In this document: one piece after another, positions 5,859 through 13,822 of the stretch
How the letters are laid out: each line of letters begins with the position of its first letter
Numbering within the stretch: the first letter of the stretch is position 1
NCBI GenBank assembly: GCA_023435985.1
Contig: JAEZKY010000248.1
Coordinates: 1-14,993, forward strand
Length of the DNA: 14,993 bases
Direction of reading: 5' to 3'
Source of the DNA: Bacillota bacterium
GTDB taxonomy: Bacteria > Bacillota > Clostridia > Clostridiales > Clostridiaceae
Notes under the pieces: model-generated
The model's input: the letters and a program-made list of their open reading frames with translations, nothing else
Told to the model about the DNA's origin: nothing
The model's database searches: none
Made by a program: the position numbers and the translations under genes

Positions 5859-6581
5859 ATGATTAAATTAGAGAACCTAGTTAAGAACTTTGGAGAGGTT
5901 CATGTTCTAAAGGATGTAAATCTAACAGTTAATGAAGGGGAAAAGTTGGTTGTTATAGGACCAAGCGGATCAGGTAAGTCGACTCTTATAAGATGCATGA
6001 ATTACTTGGAAGAACCTACTTCAGGAAAAGTAACCATAGATGAATATGACTTAAGTTTAAAGAAGAATTTGGCTAAGGTAAGACAGTCTACAGCAATGGT
6101 TTTTCAACAGTTTAATTTATATCCACATATGACGGTGCTTGAAAATCTCACATTAGCACCGATAAAGCTTCAAAATATCAGTAAAAAAGATGCAGAAGAA
6201 TCAGGAATGAAATATTTAGAAAGAGTAGGCTTAAAGGAAAAGGCAAACGCTTATCCAAGCCAATTATCTGGAGGGCAGCAGCAAAGAGTAGCTATTGCAA
6301 GAGCTCTTAATATGCATCCGAAAATAATGCTGTTTGATGAACCTACATCAGCGTTAGATCCAGAAATGATTCAAGAGGTACTAGATGTTTTGGTTGGATT
6401 ATCAAAGGAGAATATAACGATGGTTGTTGTAACTCATGAAATGGGGTTTGCAAAACAGGTTGCGGATAGAATTGTATTTATGGATGGAGGTCAAATAATA
6501 GAAGAAGGAGTTCCAGAGGTATTTTTCTCAAATCCCAAAAATGAAAGGGCAAAAAGCTTTTTAAATAAAGTTATAAGATAA
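5859..6581 (+). CDS. glnQ: Glutamine/polar amino acid ABC transporter ATPase
   Basis: A 240-residue cytosolic ATPase that powers amino acid import. All motifs are intact: Walker A GPSGSGKST (34-42), Q-loop FQQFNLYPHMT (82-92), signature LSGGQQQRVAIARAL (136-150), Walker B IMLFDEPTSALDPE (156-169) and H-loop H193 (VVTHEM). Length and motif spacing fit the HisP/GlnQ group of polar amino acid importers. The ribosome-binding region is AGAGGAGGAAGGGG (5837-5850), with AAGGGG 8 nt from the ATG, and lies inside the upstream leader ORF. It is the first importer gene of the operon. Substrate assignment to glutamine rests on the neighbouring GlnK-GlnL genes and the gene order, not on the ATPase itself. 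Confidence 0.92.
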   Translation: MIKLENLVKNFGEVHVLKDVNLTVNEGEKLVVIGPSGSGKSTLIRCMNYLEEPTSGKVTIDEYDLSLKKNLAKVRQSTAMVFQQFNLYPHMTVLENLTLAPIKLQNISKKDAEESGMKYLERVGLKEKANAYPSQLSGGQQQRVAIARALNMHPKIMLFDEPTSALDPEMIQEVLDVLVGLSKENITMVVVTHEMGFAKQVADRIVFMDGGQIIEEGVPEVFFSNPKNERAKSFLNKVIR

Positions 6582-6607
6582 AGAATAAATGAATAGGGGG
6601 AAAAAAC

Positions 6608-7438
6608 ATGAAATTGAAAAAAGTATTTTTAGCATTAGGATTAGGTATTTGTATTATGATGACAGGATGCGCAGGGGCACAATCAACATCAACAAGCAGC
6701 AGTAATAGCTCAAGTGGAGGAAGTTCTGAAGCAAAAGAGATACAGGCTATAAAAGATAGAGGAGTACTAAAAGTTGGAGTAAAAGTTGATGTACCTAAAT
6801 ATGGGTATAAAAATCCTCAAACGGGACAAGTGGAAGGTTTGGAAATTGATATATCAAAAGCAATAGCTAAAAAAATATTAGGTGATGAAAATAAGGTTGA
6901 ATTCCAAGGAGTTACAGCTAAGACAAGAGGTCCGCTTCTTGATAATGGAGAAATAGATATGGTTGCAGCTACATTTACTATAACTGATGAAAGAAAGAAG
7001 AGCTATAATTTTTCAGATCCATATATAAAGGATGGAGTTGGATTACTTGTTAAGAAGAGTCTTGGCGCATCATCTCTTAAAGACTTAAATGGAAAGACAA
7101 TTGGTGTTGCTCAAAGCGCGACAACTAAGGATGCACTACAAAAAGAAGCAGATAAACAAGGGATAACTCTTAAATTTTCGGAACTTGCTGGATATCCTGA
7201 ACTTAAGGCTGCATTAGATTCAGGCAGAGTTGATTGTTTCGCAGTTGATGCTTCTATTTTAAATGGATACGTTGATGATTCAACAGTAATATTAGATGAC
7301 AGATATGATCCTCAAGAATATGGTATTGCAAGTAAAAAGGACAATACTGAACTTGCTAAAGTTATAAATGAAGTTATAGATGACATGAAGAGTTCAGGAG
7401 AATTGGATAAATTAATTGCAAAGTGGGACATTAAATAA
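6608..7438 (+). CDS. glnH: Glutamine/polar amino acid ABC transporter substrate-binding lipoprotein
   Basis: A 276-residue lipoprotein of the SBP_bac_3 family. It has a basic start (MKLKK), a hydrophobic core and a lipobox ending in C21 (MMTGC), so the mature protein is anchored to the outer face of the membrane. A Ser/Thr/Gly-rich linker (24-41) leads to the ligand-binding domain (about 45-276). The domain contains RGVLKVGVKVDVPKYGY, the family motif GLEIDISKAIAKKI (77-90), TITDERKKSYNFSDPYIKDGVGLLV (124-148, holding the ligand-contact region) and the second-lobe segment LNGKTIGVAQSATTKDAL. The start has AGGGGG about 9 nt upstream. The stop overlaps the permease start by one base (TAATG). 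The ligand cannot be read from sequence with certainty; glutamine is inferred from context. Confidence 0.92.
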   Translation: MKLKKVFLALGLGICIMMTGCAGAQSTSTSSSNSSSGGSSEAKEIQAIKDRGVLKVGVKVDVPKYGYKNPQTGQVEGLEIDISKAIAKKILGDENKVEFQGVTAKTRGPLLDNGEIDMVAATFTITDERKKSYNFSDPYIKDGVGLLVKKSLGASSLKDLNGKTIGVAQSATTKDALQKEADKQGITLKFSELAGYPELKAALDSGRVDCFAVDASILNGYVDDSTVILDDRYDPQEYGIASKKDNTELAKVINEVIDDMKSSGELDKLIAKWDIK

Positions 7439-8166
7439 TGAATGGACCTTTTTCAATATTTAAATGGGAGGCACTTTTAAAAGACATTAACATATTTTTT
7501 GAGGGATTTTTAACAACACTTGAAGTTTCTATATTAGGGCTTACTTTAGCCCTAATACTTGGAATTATTTTTGGAATATTTTCTACAAGTAAGATTAGGA
7601 CTTTGAAGATAATAAGCAGGGTATATGTAGAAATAATTCAAAATACTCCTCTTGTTATTCAAATCTTCTTTTTATTTAATGGACTGCCATATGTAAAAAT
7701 TGTATTACCGGTGTTTTTAGTTGGAATACTTGGAGTAGGTGTATATCATGGAGCTTATATATCAGAGGTCGTAAGGACTGGTATTACATCTATACCAAAA
7801 GGACAGTTTGAAGCTGCAAAGTCTCAAGGTTTTTCGCATACTCAAACTATGAGGTATATAATATTGCCTCAAACAGTAAAGATAATAATACCACCACTTG
7901 CAAATCAAGTAGTAAATTTGATAAAAAATACTTCTGTACTTGCAATGATTGCAGGGGGAGATTTAATGTATACAGCAGATTCATGGTCAAGTTCAAATAT
8001 GTATTATGGTCCTGCATATGTTGTGACTGGTGCTCTTTATTTTATACTTTGTTATCCACTTGCAATGCTTTCAAGAAAGCTGGAATTAAGAGAAAAAAAG
8101 AAAGCAGTAGTTAATACTCAAAATTCTATAGAAGATCAAGTTGTAGCAGCAGAAGGGGGGCTATAA
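7438..8166 (+). CDS. glnM: Amino acid ABC transporter permease, first subunit
   Basis: A 242-residue polar amino acid permease of the HisM/GlnP type. It has about five membrane helices: one at roughly 23-50, further hydrophobic segments at 66-84 and 88-108, the loop-helix region 150-172 and a last helix at 193-213. The EAA coupling loop that docks on GlnQ is clear (GITSIPKGQFEAAKSQGFSH, 115-134). The start codon shares its A with the glnH stop (TAATG) and has no good Shine-Dalgarno sequence, so translation is probably coupled to glnH. The C-terminus has an extra charged tail (ELREKKKAVVNTQNSIEDQVVAAEGGL). It pairs with the next gene product to form the channel; the Q-H-M-P order matches the Bacillus glnQHMP operon. 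Confidence 0.9.
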   Translation: MNGPFSIFKWEALLKDINIFFEGFLTTLEVSILGLTLALILGIIFGIFSTSKIRTLKIISRVYVEIIQNTPLVIQIFFLFNGLPYVKIVLPVFLVGILGVGVYHGAYISEVVRTGITSIPKGQFEAAKSQGFSHTQTMRYIILPQTVKIIIPPLANQVVNLIKNTSVLAMIAGGDLMYTADSWSSSNMYYGPAYVVTGALYFILCYPLAMLSRKLELREKKKAVVNTQNSIEDQVVAAEGGL

Positions 8167-8168
8167 TA

Positions 8169-8801
8169 ATGTCAACTGTATTTAATCATGCTAACATGAT
8201 GTTTCTTTTACAAGGACTAAAACTGACTTTAACTATAGCGCTTATATCAATTGCATTAAGTATGATCTTTGGAACAGTCTTAGCAATACTCAGAAATTTT
8301 TCAAAAGGTATATTTGGTAGAATTGCAACAATATATATAGAAATTTTTAGAAATACCCCAAACTTATTATGGATATTAGCTATAAGATTTTTAGTTCCGA
8401 TAAAACCTATGTATTCAGGAATTTTAGCATTTACTTTGTTTACTTCTGCTGTTATGGCAGAAATATTTAGAGGCGGAATGAATTCTGTTAACAGCGGACA
8501 GTATGAGGCTGCTTACTCCCAAGGGTTTTCAAAGATTCAAACGTTGAGGTATATTATATTGCCACAGAGTTTTAGACGCTGCATTCCTACATTTTTATCA
8601 CAGGCCGTTACAGTAATAAAAGATACATCTTTCTTATGGGCAGTAGGGATTGAGGAATTTACGGGTAAAGGTATGATTCTTATGGGAAGCTTTGTATCTT
8701 CTTCTCAAATATTCTTATTATTTGGTACTATAGCAGGAACATACTTTATAATTAATTTTATCATATCTTATGGGGTTAGAACCATTAGAACTGAATATTA
8801 A
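8169..8801 (+). CDS. glnP: Amino acid ABC transporter permease, second subunit
   Basis: A 210-residue permease, paralogous to the preceding one. Helix 1 is at about 19-42, with more helices near 67-100, and an EAA loop (GGMNSVNSGQYEAAYSQGFS, 102-121) continues into LRYIILPQSFRRCIP. The last helix is at about 180-203. AAGGGGGG lies about 9 nt before the ATG, and only two bases separate it from the glnM stop, so it is in the same operon. With GlnM it should form the heterodimeric membrane channel. It is the last gene of the operon, and a terminator follows within 25 nt. Confidence 0.91.
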   Translation: MSTVFNHANMMFLLQGLKLTLTIALISIALSMIFGTVLAILRNFSKGIFGRIATIYIEIFRNTPNLLWILAIRFLVPIKPMYSGILAFTLFTSAVMAEIFRGGMNSVNSGQYEAAYSQGFSKIQTLRYIILPQSFRRCIPTFLSQAVTVIKDTSFLWAVGIEEFTGKGMILMGSFVSSSQIFLLFGTIAGTYFIINFIISYGVRTIRTEY

Positions 8802-8822
8802 AGCAAAACTAAATTTGTATTG

Positions 8823-8865
8823 AAATAGAAGTCAAGTTAGTATTTATTTGGCTTCTATTTTATTT
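8823..8865 (+). terminator. Intrinsic terminator after glnQHMP
   Basis: Thirteen base pairs (8823-8835 with 8848-8860, one G-U pair; core TAGAAGTCAA/TTGGCTTCTA) enclose a 12-nt loop, followed by a T-rich tail (TATTT). Confidence 0.8.
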
Positions 8866-9136
8866 GAAAAAAATAATTGTAGTAAAAAAGATAGTATTTT
8901 ATTTAAAAGAATAGGTAAACTGTTTACAGAAAATGTTTACAGTGCAAAGTAAATACATACAAGCAATCATTATACATTTTATTAAAGTTTTGGTTAAAGT
9001 GTACGAATATAAATGTGGGAAAAAATTAATTAATACTACTTATTATATGTTTTATATATTGTGATATGCAAGTATTTGTTGATTATAAAATATTTATAAT
9101 ATCTATAACTAAATTATAGTAACTCACGGAGGAGGA
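8866..9136 (+). other. Upstream region of the chemoreceptor gene
   Basis: With the preceding terminator this makes about 340 bp without a gene. It contains the GTTTAC cluster at 8915-8942 and a very A/T-rich leader. I see no firm promoter. TATAAT occurs at 9095-9100, but without a -35 at proper spacing. TAAA-N15-TACGAATA near 8986-9012 is only a poor match to the sigma-D motility consensus (TAAA-N15-GCCGATAA). Confidence 0.45.
8915..8942. promoter_or_regulatory. Candidate operator: GTAAAC-T-GTTTAC palindrome plus repeated TGTTTACAG
   Basis: GTAAAC (8915-8920) and GTTTAC (8922-8927) form a perfect odd-centred palindrome. TGTTTACAG occurs twice, at 8921-8929 and 8934-8942, 13 bp apart. This is unusual order for such A/T-rich spacer DNA and suggests a protein-binding site upstream of the chemoreceptor gene. 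LacI/GalR-family operators often have GTAAA...TTTAC half-sites, but the protein is unknown. Confidence 0.4.
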
Positions 9137-9142
9137 ATGTAT

Positions 9143-10858
9143 ATGAAAATAAGTTCTAGAAAGTTGAGGAATGTAAAAATAACCCGGAATATAATTCTAA
9201 TATGGTTTATATCATTAATTGCGACAGTGGCAATTGGTGGAGTCGGTTATTCTAATACTAACAAAATGTACAATATAACTAATACAATAAATGGTGAGAC
9301 AATTCCGAAGCTCAAGGATTGGGAAGATGTTAATGGTGACATGGGCGTTTTACGGAACACGTTAACAAAAATAATAGATCGAGATTTTGATGAAGCTAAT
9401 GAGAAGGCAATGCTGCAATTGCACGACGATATAACTGCAATAACGGCTAGGGAAGTGGATGCATCAAAGGATGATAAAGCTGAAGCAGAATTAGTAAATA
9501 AAGCTAAAACTGCATTTGAACATTATTATTCATTTATCCCAGATATCATAGAACAAAGAAAGCAGGGGTTAACTCCAGATCCACAAATAACCAATGTAGA
9601 TATGGGGCAGTATGGAAATGAATTAGCTAAAAATATTACTGATCTTGTAAATTATGAAAAAGGTATTGCTAATTTAAAAAACGATGAATCTAAAACTCTT
9701 TATACTAAAAATATGATATTATTTGAAATAATATTTGGATTATCACTTTTAATACTAACGGCTATATCATTAGTTGTAACCTTTGCTGTTAAGAATTTAA
9801 TAAAAGAATTTACTGGCAAATTACAAACTTTATCAGAAGGCGATTTTACTATTGATATTGATACGAATTTAACCAATGAATTTGGTATTATGAATAAGGC
9901 ACTAGAGAAAACTATACTTTCCATAGCAGATATACTTAGAAACATTGAAATGGATTCTAGCGTTATATCTAAAGAAGCTAATTCGCTTTCAACATTGTCA
10001 GAGCAAATGAATAATTCAACAAAAGAAATATCAAGCGCTATTGATGCTGTTGCACAAGGATCTTCTGATCAAGCAGCAGAGCTTGCAACAATGAATAGTA
10101 CATTAAATGCTTTTGGTGTCACATTGGAAGATATAACAACAACCATAAATGGTGTTGATAAGAGTACAAATGATATAAATATTAAAGCTCAAAATAGCAA
10201 TAAAGATTTAGGACAGCTTATAACTTCTATAAGTGATATATCAAAATCATTTGAGGAAGTAAGCATAAAAATATCTAATTTAACTAATAGCGTTAAGGCA
10301 ATTACTGAAATTACAGATTTATTAAATGCTATTGCTGATCAGACAAATCTTCTAGCATTAAATGCAGCAATTGAAGCTGCAAGGGCAGGAGAAGCAGGAA
10401 AAGGATTTGCTGTTGTAGCTGATGAAATTAGAAAATTAGCTGAACAATCTAAGAATTCTTCAAATGATATTAATGAATTACTGACATCTATACAAGATGA
10501 AACTAATGCAGTTACAAGAACTACAAGTGATGCAAATGATGAATTATCAAAGCAGGTCTCAGTAATAGACACATCAATAAATTCGTTTAAGGATATAATT
10601 AAATCAATCGAAGAGATTTTACCTAAGATAAGCGAAATTAACAGCTCAATTTTAGGGATAAATAATAGCAAAAACGAAATTATTTCTGTTGCAGAGAATA
10701 CTTCAGTTGTTGCAGAAGAAAATTCAGCTTCGTCAGAAGAAATAGCAGCTACTACTCAAGATATGATCACTTCATCAAATCAGGTAGATGAAACCTCACA
10801 ATTATTGAAAGAAAAGACAACTTCCATGATAAATCAAATAAAGAAATTTACTTTATAG
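9143..10858 (+). CDS. Methyl-accepting chemotaxis protein with four-helix-bundle sensor domain
   Basis: A 571-residue transmembrane chemoreceptor that would signal to CheA/CheW. Order: short basic N-terminus, membrane helix 1 (about 17-37), extracellular helical sensor of the 4HB_MCP kind (38-188, no Cache motif visible), membrane helix 2 (191-216), HAMP (217-269), and a long coiled-coil signalling domain whose conserved tip begins at residue 397 (IADQTNLLALNAAIEAARAG, then EAGKGFAVVADEIRKLAEQS). No C-terminal CheR-tethering pentapeptide is present. The start at 9143 is chosen because GGAGGAGG (9128-9135) is 7 nt from it; the ATG at 9137 is only 1 nt away. It follows the glutamine importer but has a terminator and a long gap before it, so it is a separate unit. 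The ligand is unknown. Confidence 0.93.
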   Translation: MKISSRKLRNVKITRNIILIWFISLIATVAIGGVGYSNTNKMYNITNTINGETIPKLKDWEDVNGDMGVLRNTLTKIIDRDFDEANEKAMLQLHDDITAITAREVDASKDDKAEAELVNKAKTAFEHYYSFIPDIIEQRKQGLTPDPQITNVDMGQYGNELAKNITDLVNYEKGIANLKNDESKTLYTKNMILFEIIFGLSLLILTAISLVVTFAVKNLIKEFTGKLQTLSEGDFTIDIDTNLTNEFGIMNKALEKTILSIADILRNIEMDSSVISKEANSLSTLSEQMNNSTKEISSAIDAVAQGSSDQAAELATMNSTLNAFGVTLEDITTTINGVDKSTNDINIKAQNSNKDLGQLITSISDISKSFEEVSIKISNLTNSVKAITEITDLLNAIADQTNLLALNAAIEAARAGEAGKGFAVVADEIRKLAEQSKNSSNDINELLTSIQDETNAVTRTTSDANDELSKQVSVIDTSINSFKDIIKSIEEILPKISEINSSILGINNSKNEIISVAENTSVVAEENSASSEEIAATTQDMITSSNQVDETSQLLKEKTTSMINQIKKFTL

Positions 10859-10897
10859 ATACTAAACTTTGAACTTAGAGTTATGTGATAAATTACC

Positions 10898-10948
10898 GAA
10901 ATCATAAATATTTTTATTTCGAAAAACTATAAAAATATTTATGATTTC
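10898..10948. repeat. Perfect 20-bp inverted repeat after the chemoreceptor gene
   Basis: GAAATCATAAATATTTTTAT (10898-10917) pairs exactly with 10929-10948 around an 11-nt loop. It is the likely transcription end for both converging genes, but neither side has the usual T tract directly after the stem, so termination by this element alone is uncertain. Confidence 0.7.
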
Positions 10949-11148
10949 TAGTGAAGTTATCCACTTAAGATCTAGCAAATATGTAAATGTTTTTGATTTA
11001 TAAGTTTAGGTATTAAATTGTATATATATCAAATTTAAGAGTTTAACATAGTCATTAAACATAATTCTGCATATATCAGAGTTTAGCTCAATGCATAAAT
11101 TTACTTTTTGATTTGAATATCTATAATTTCTATTTTATTTGATGTGCA

Positions 11149-11784
11149 TTAACTAAACTTTTTAGGAAATTGTTTGAAAATCCCATCTGAAATTATATCA
11201 GCAAATTTAATCATATGGTCTTCACCTTTATCATAAGCATCAATATCAGCATTCCAATTTTTATTTAATCTAGCAATGGCTTGATTAGTTACAAATTCTA
11301 AATGTTTATGCAGCATATCTTTTAATTCAGAGTTTGATAAATTAGGATTTGTACTTGATAAAAAGTCTGCAATATCATCTGCATTTTTGAACCATAAGGG
11401 ATTATGTTTATCTAAGTCAGATTTATTATTACTTTTTGCAGCATCGACGACTTGACCTGCAATTGAAATATGGTCTCTTAAAAGTTTTGTAAGTTTATTT
11501 CCTGCCTCTTCTCCATAATAAGGTTTAATTGAAGAGCCAATATCATCTTGATTTTTTAACAATCTCTGTAATACAACATCTTTATCTGGAAGGGAAGCTA
11601 AATCGCTGATTACAAAATTCCTAGTCCATGAAACATGATCAATCCAAAGCTTTCTTTCATCCATTTTTAAATCTGAAAAAGAATTTGTTGTAGGATTTTC
11701 ATCATTAATGCTATATGCTTTTAAAGGCATTAATGTTATTGTCAGTAAAATAACTAATAATACAAGTGTAAGTGATTTCTTCAT
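11149..11784 (-). CDS. Secreted helical protein with regularly placed histidines (function unknown)
   Basis: A 211-residue protein with a signal peptide (MKKS, hydrophobic 5-20, likely cleavage after AYS at 23-25). The mature part is almost wholly helical: segments at about 42-64, 97-118, 153-175 and 178-203 each carry an early His (H50 in WIDHVSW, H105 in RDHISIAG, H161 in HKHLEFV, H190 in EDHMIKFAD). This suggests an antiparallel four-helix bundle, perhaps metal- or ligand-binding. Related secreted proteins occur in clostridia and bacilli, usually with uninformative names; I know no established function. On the minus strand AAAGGAG lies 13 nt before the ATG, a rather long spacing, and no better start exists. 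The gene is transcribed alone, divergent from the Bce-type regulator. A role with that system is possible but not shown. Confidence 0.8.
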   Translation of the reverse strand: MKKSLTLVLLVILLTITLMPLKAYSINDENPTTNSFSDLKMDERKLWIDHVSWTRNFVISDLASLPDKDVVLQRLLKNQDDIGSSIKPYYGEEAGNKLTKLLRDHISIAGQVVDAAKSNNKSDLDKHNPLWFKNADDIADFLSSTNPNLSNSELKDMLHKHLEFVTNQAIARLNKNWNADIDAYDKGEDHMIKFADIISDGIFKQFPKKFS

Positions 11785-12118
11785 ACTTTATAAAACACTC
11801 CTTTGGATATCTAGTGTACTTTTTTAAATTTTCCTATTCATAAAAAAATATACAATAATAAAGTTTTTGTTTTCCTGAATATTGATGCTTTTAGTTTAAA
11901 ATATTACACCATTTAACAGATAGAGCTTTTTCAATAACTTGATAAGTTTTTATGACATATGTAATATATTATGTAAGAAGTAATTTTAAAGTAATATTGA
12001 GATAAAGAACGATAAAATTTATTGTATTTCAGAAAATAAAAGAAGAATAAGATACATTATATTTTTTAATATTTAAAAACTTAAAGTATTGTGAAATTAT
12101 AATTTTAAGGAGAACAAT
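11785..12118. other. Divergent intergenic region between the secreted protein and the Bce-type regulator
   Basis: A gene-free stretch of 334 bp, very A/T-rich. It should contain both promoters. The best plus-strand candidate is TTGATA-N17-TAATAT (11939-11967), which would give a leader of about 145 nt before the regulator. It overlaps TGACATATGTAA (11953-11964), which has the two half-sites of a BceR box but spaced by 2 rather than 4 bp. I see no ORF, strong hairpin or long repeat. Confidence 0.45.
11939..11967 (+). promoter_or_regulatory. Possible promoter of the Bce-type regulator-kinase operon
   Basis: TTGATA (11939-11944), a 17-bp spacer and TAATAT (11962-11967) give a fair sigma-A match. 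The predicted start, near 11974, leaves a long untranslated leader, so a closer start site is possible. Confidence 0.35.
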
Positions 12119-12790
12119 ATGGCTAAGATTATGATAATTGAAGATAATGAAAATATAAAAAAAGAGCTCACAGAATTCTTAGGACGCTATGGATATGAGG
12201 TTTATGGTACATCGGATTTTGAAAACATAGTTAAGACAGCCTTAGGAGCTCAGCCAGATTTAATTTTGCTTGACATAAATCTTCCTTATTATGATGGGTA
12301 TTATGTATGTAGAGAGATTAGAAAAGAAAAGGATATACCCATAATAATTGTAACTAGCAGAGATAGTGAAATGGATGAGATAATGAGTATGAATCTTGGG
12401 GCAGATGATTTCATAACTAAGCCTTATAATACTCAAATACTTCTTGCAAGAATAGCTGCTGTACTTAGAAGAACTTCTTCGAATGCTTCAGTATATGAAG
12501 TAGTTGAACACAAGGGATTAAAACTTAATGTTACCAGTGGCAGTGTAAAATTTAATGAAACTGAAGTTGAGTTAACTAAAAATGAACTTAAGATATTACT
12601 TTGCCTTATGAAAAATAAGGAATGCATAGTAAGTAGAGATGATTTGATGGATTATTTATGGAATTCTGACATTTATGTTGATGATAACACTTTATCAGTG
12701 AATGTTACCAGACTTAGAAAGAAACTTAGTGAAATAGGCTTTAATGACGGAATAGAAACAAAGAGAGGTCTTGGATATATATTGTTATGA
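12119..12790 (+). CDS. bceR: OmpR-family response regulator, BceR type
   Basis: A 223-residue regulator with a receiver domain (1-115: acidic pair E8/D9, phospho-acceptor D52 in LILLDINLPYYDG, T79, K101) and an OmpR winged helix (about 128-223, with LTKNELKILLCLMKN, VDDNTLSVNVTRLRKKL and the end ETKRGLGYILL). It fits the BceR/VirR group, which activates a partner ABC transporter against peptide antibiotics. This assignment is supported by the intramembrane-sensing kinase that overlaps it (ATGA at 12787-12790) and the BceA-type ATPase downstream. The start has AAGGAG (12107-12112), 6 nt upstream. The actual inducing peptide cannot be told. Confidence 0.87.
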   Translation: MAKIMIIEDNENIKKELTEFLGRYGYEVYGTSDFENIVKTALGAQPDLILLDINLPYYDGYYVCREIRKEKDIPIIIVTSRDSEMDEIMSMNLGADDFITKPYNTQILLARIAAVLRRTSSNASVYEVVEHKGLKLNVTSGSVKFNETEVELTKNELKILLCLMKNKECIVSRDDLMDYLWNSDIYVDDNTLSVNVTRLRKKLSEIGFNDGIETKRGLGYILL

Positions 12791-13800
12791 GTACGAAAGA
12801 ATATTTTTTATCAAAGTCATCTTATATAATAATTAATTTATTGATATACTTACTGGTTTTAGTTATAGCAGGAATAGCTAAAATGCCTGTTATAATAATG
12901 CTTCTCATTTTTCTTATTTGGTTTCTTCCTTTAACAATTTATATAATAATAGACTTTTTTACTAAGAAGAAATTTTATGATAACATTATGAATATTACTG
13001 AAAAATTAGATAAGAAATATTTATTGCCTGAAGTTATAAAGATGCCAAATTATTATGAAGGAAAGATGCTTTATGAAGTATTAAAAGAATGCAACAGAAA
13101 TATGCATGAACATGTTAATTTTTATAAGAATCTTCAAAAGGAATATAGAGAGTATATTGAAACCTGGGTTCATGAGATAAAAACCCCAATATCATCTTCA
13201 AAATTAATTATAGAGAATAGTGAAAGTAAAGAGAAAAACGCCCTAAGCGATGAAATTAGAAAAATTGAGGAGTATATAAATCAAGCTCTTTATTATTCGA
13301 GAAGTACAGATGTCAGCAAAGATTATATTGTAAAGGAATTTGAAATAAAAGAAGCAGTTCAAGAGGCTATTAGAAATAACAGACATGATTTTATAAATAA
13401 AAGAATTAGCGTTGATATTGAAAATGTATCTGGAAGAGTAGTAACAGATATCAAATGGATAAAGTTTATTATAAATCAGATAATTATCAACTCAATAAAA
13501 TATAGTAAAAATAGTTCTGGAAGTTTAAAAGTTTATACTGCTGAAGGAAAAGATAATTTGATATTAACCATAGAGGATAATGGAATAGGAATTTCTAAAA
13601 GTGATGTGGGAAGAGTTTTTGATAAGGGGTTTACAGGAGAAAATGGAAGAAGGTATGGCAAATCTACAGGTATAGGACTGTACCTTTGTAAAAAACTTTG
13701 TGAAAAACTGGGACTTGGTATATCATTGGAGTCAGTAGAAGATGAGGGGACAAAGGTTAATTTGATTTTTCCAATTGGAGATTTTTTAAATTTAAAGTGA
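12787..13800 (+). CDS. bceS: Intramembrane-sensing histidine kinase, BceS type
   Basis: A 337-residue kinase. Two membrane helices (about 12-31 and 34-57) are joined by only a few residues, so there is no extracellular sensor domain; this is the hallmark of BceS-type kinases, which read the state of their partner transporter. A linker (60-120) leads to the phospho-acceptor H129 (ETWVHEIKTPISSSKL), then N-box INQIIINSIKYS (229-240), G1 DNGIGIS (264-270), the F-box region VFDKGFTG and G2 STGIGLYLCKKL (293-304). The start overlaps the regulator stop and has no good Shine-Dalgarno sequence, so it is translationally coupled. Its expected partners are the preceding regulator and the transporter that begins at 14824. 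Confidence 0.88.
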   Translation: MSTKEYFLSKSSYIIINLLIYLLVLVIAGIAKMPVIIMLLIFLIWFLPLTIYIIIDFFTKKKFYDNIMNITEKLDKKYLLPEVIKMPNYYEGKMLYEVLKECNRNMHEHVNFYKNLQKEYREYIETWVHEIKTPISSSKLIIENSESKEKNALSDEIRKIEEYINQALYYSRSTDVSKDYIVKEFEIKEAVQEAIRNNRHDFINKRISVDIENVSGRVVTDIKWIKFIINQIIINSIKYSKNSSGSLKVYTAEGKDNLILTIEDNGIGISKSDVGRVFDKGFTGENGRRYGKSTGIGLYLCKKLCEKLGLGISLESVEDEGTKVNLIFPIGDFLNLK

Positions 13801-13822
13801 CGGAAAGAGAGGATTTTATAAT

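Noticed and set aside
8986..9012. Sigma-D (motility) promoter for the chemoreceptor gene
   Set aside because: TAAA-N15-TACGAATA matches the -10 consensus GCCGATAA at only about half its positions, so I do not call it.
9137..9142. Alternative chemoreceptor start two codons upstream
   Set aside because: The GGAGGAGG site ends one base before this ATG. The ATG at 9143 has the proper 7-nt spacing.
10965..10975. DnaA-box-like TTATCCACT
   Set aside because: It is a single site with one mismatch to TTATCCACA, with no cluster, no origin-linked genes and no A/T unwinding element context.
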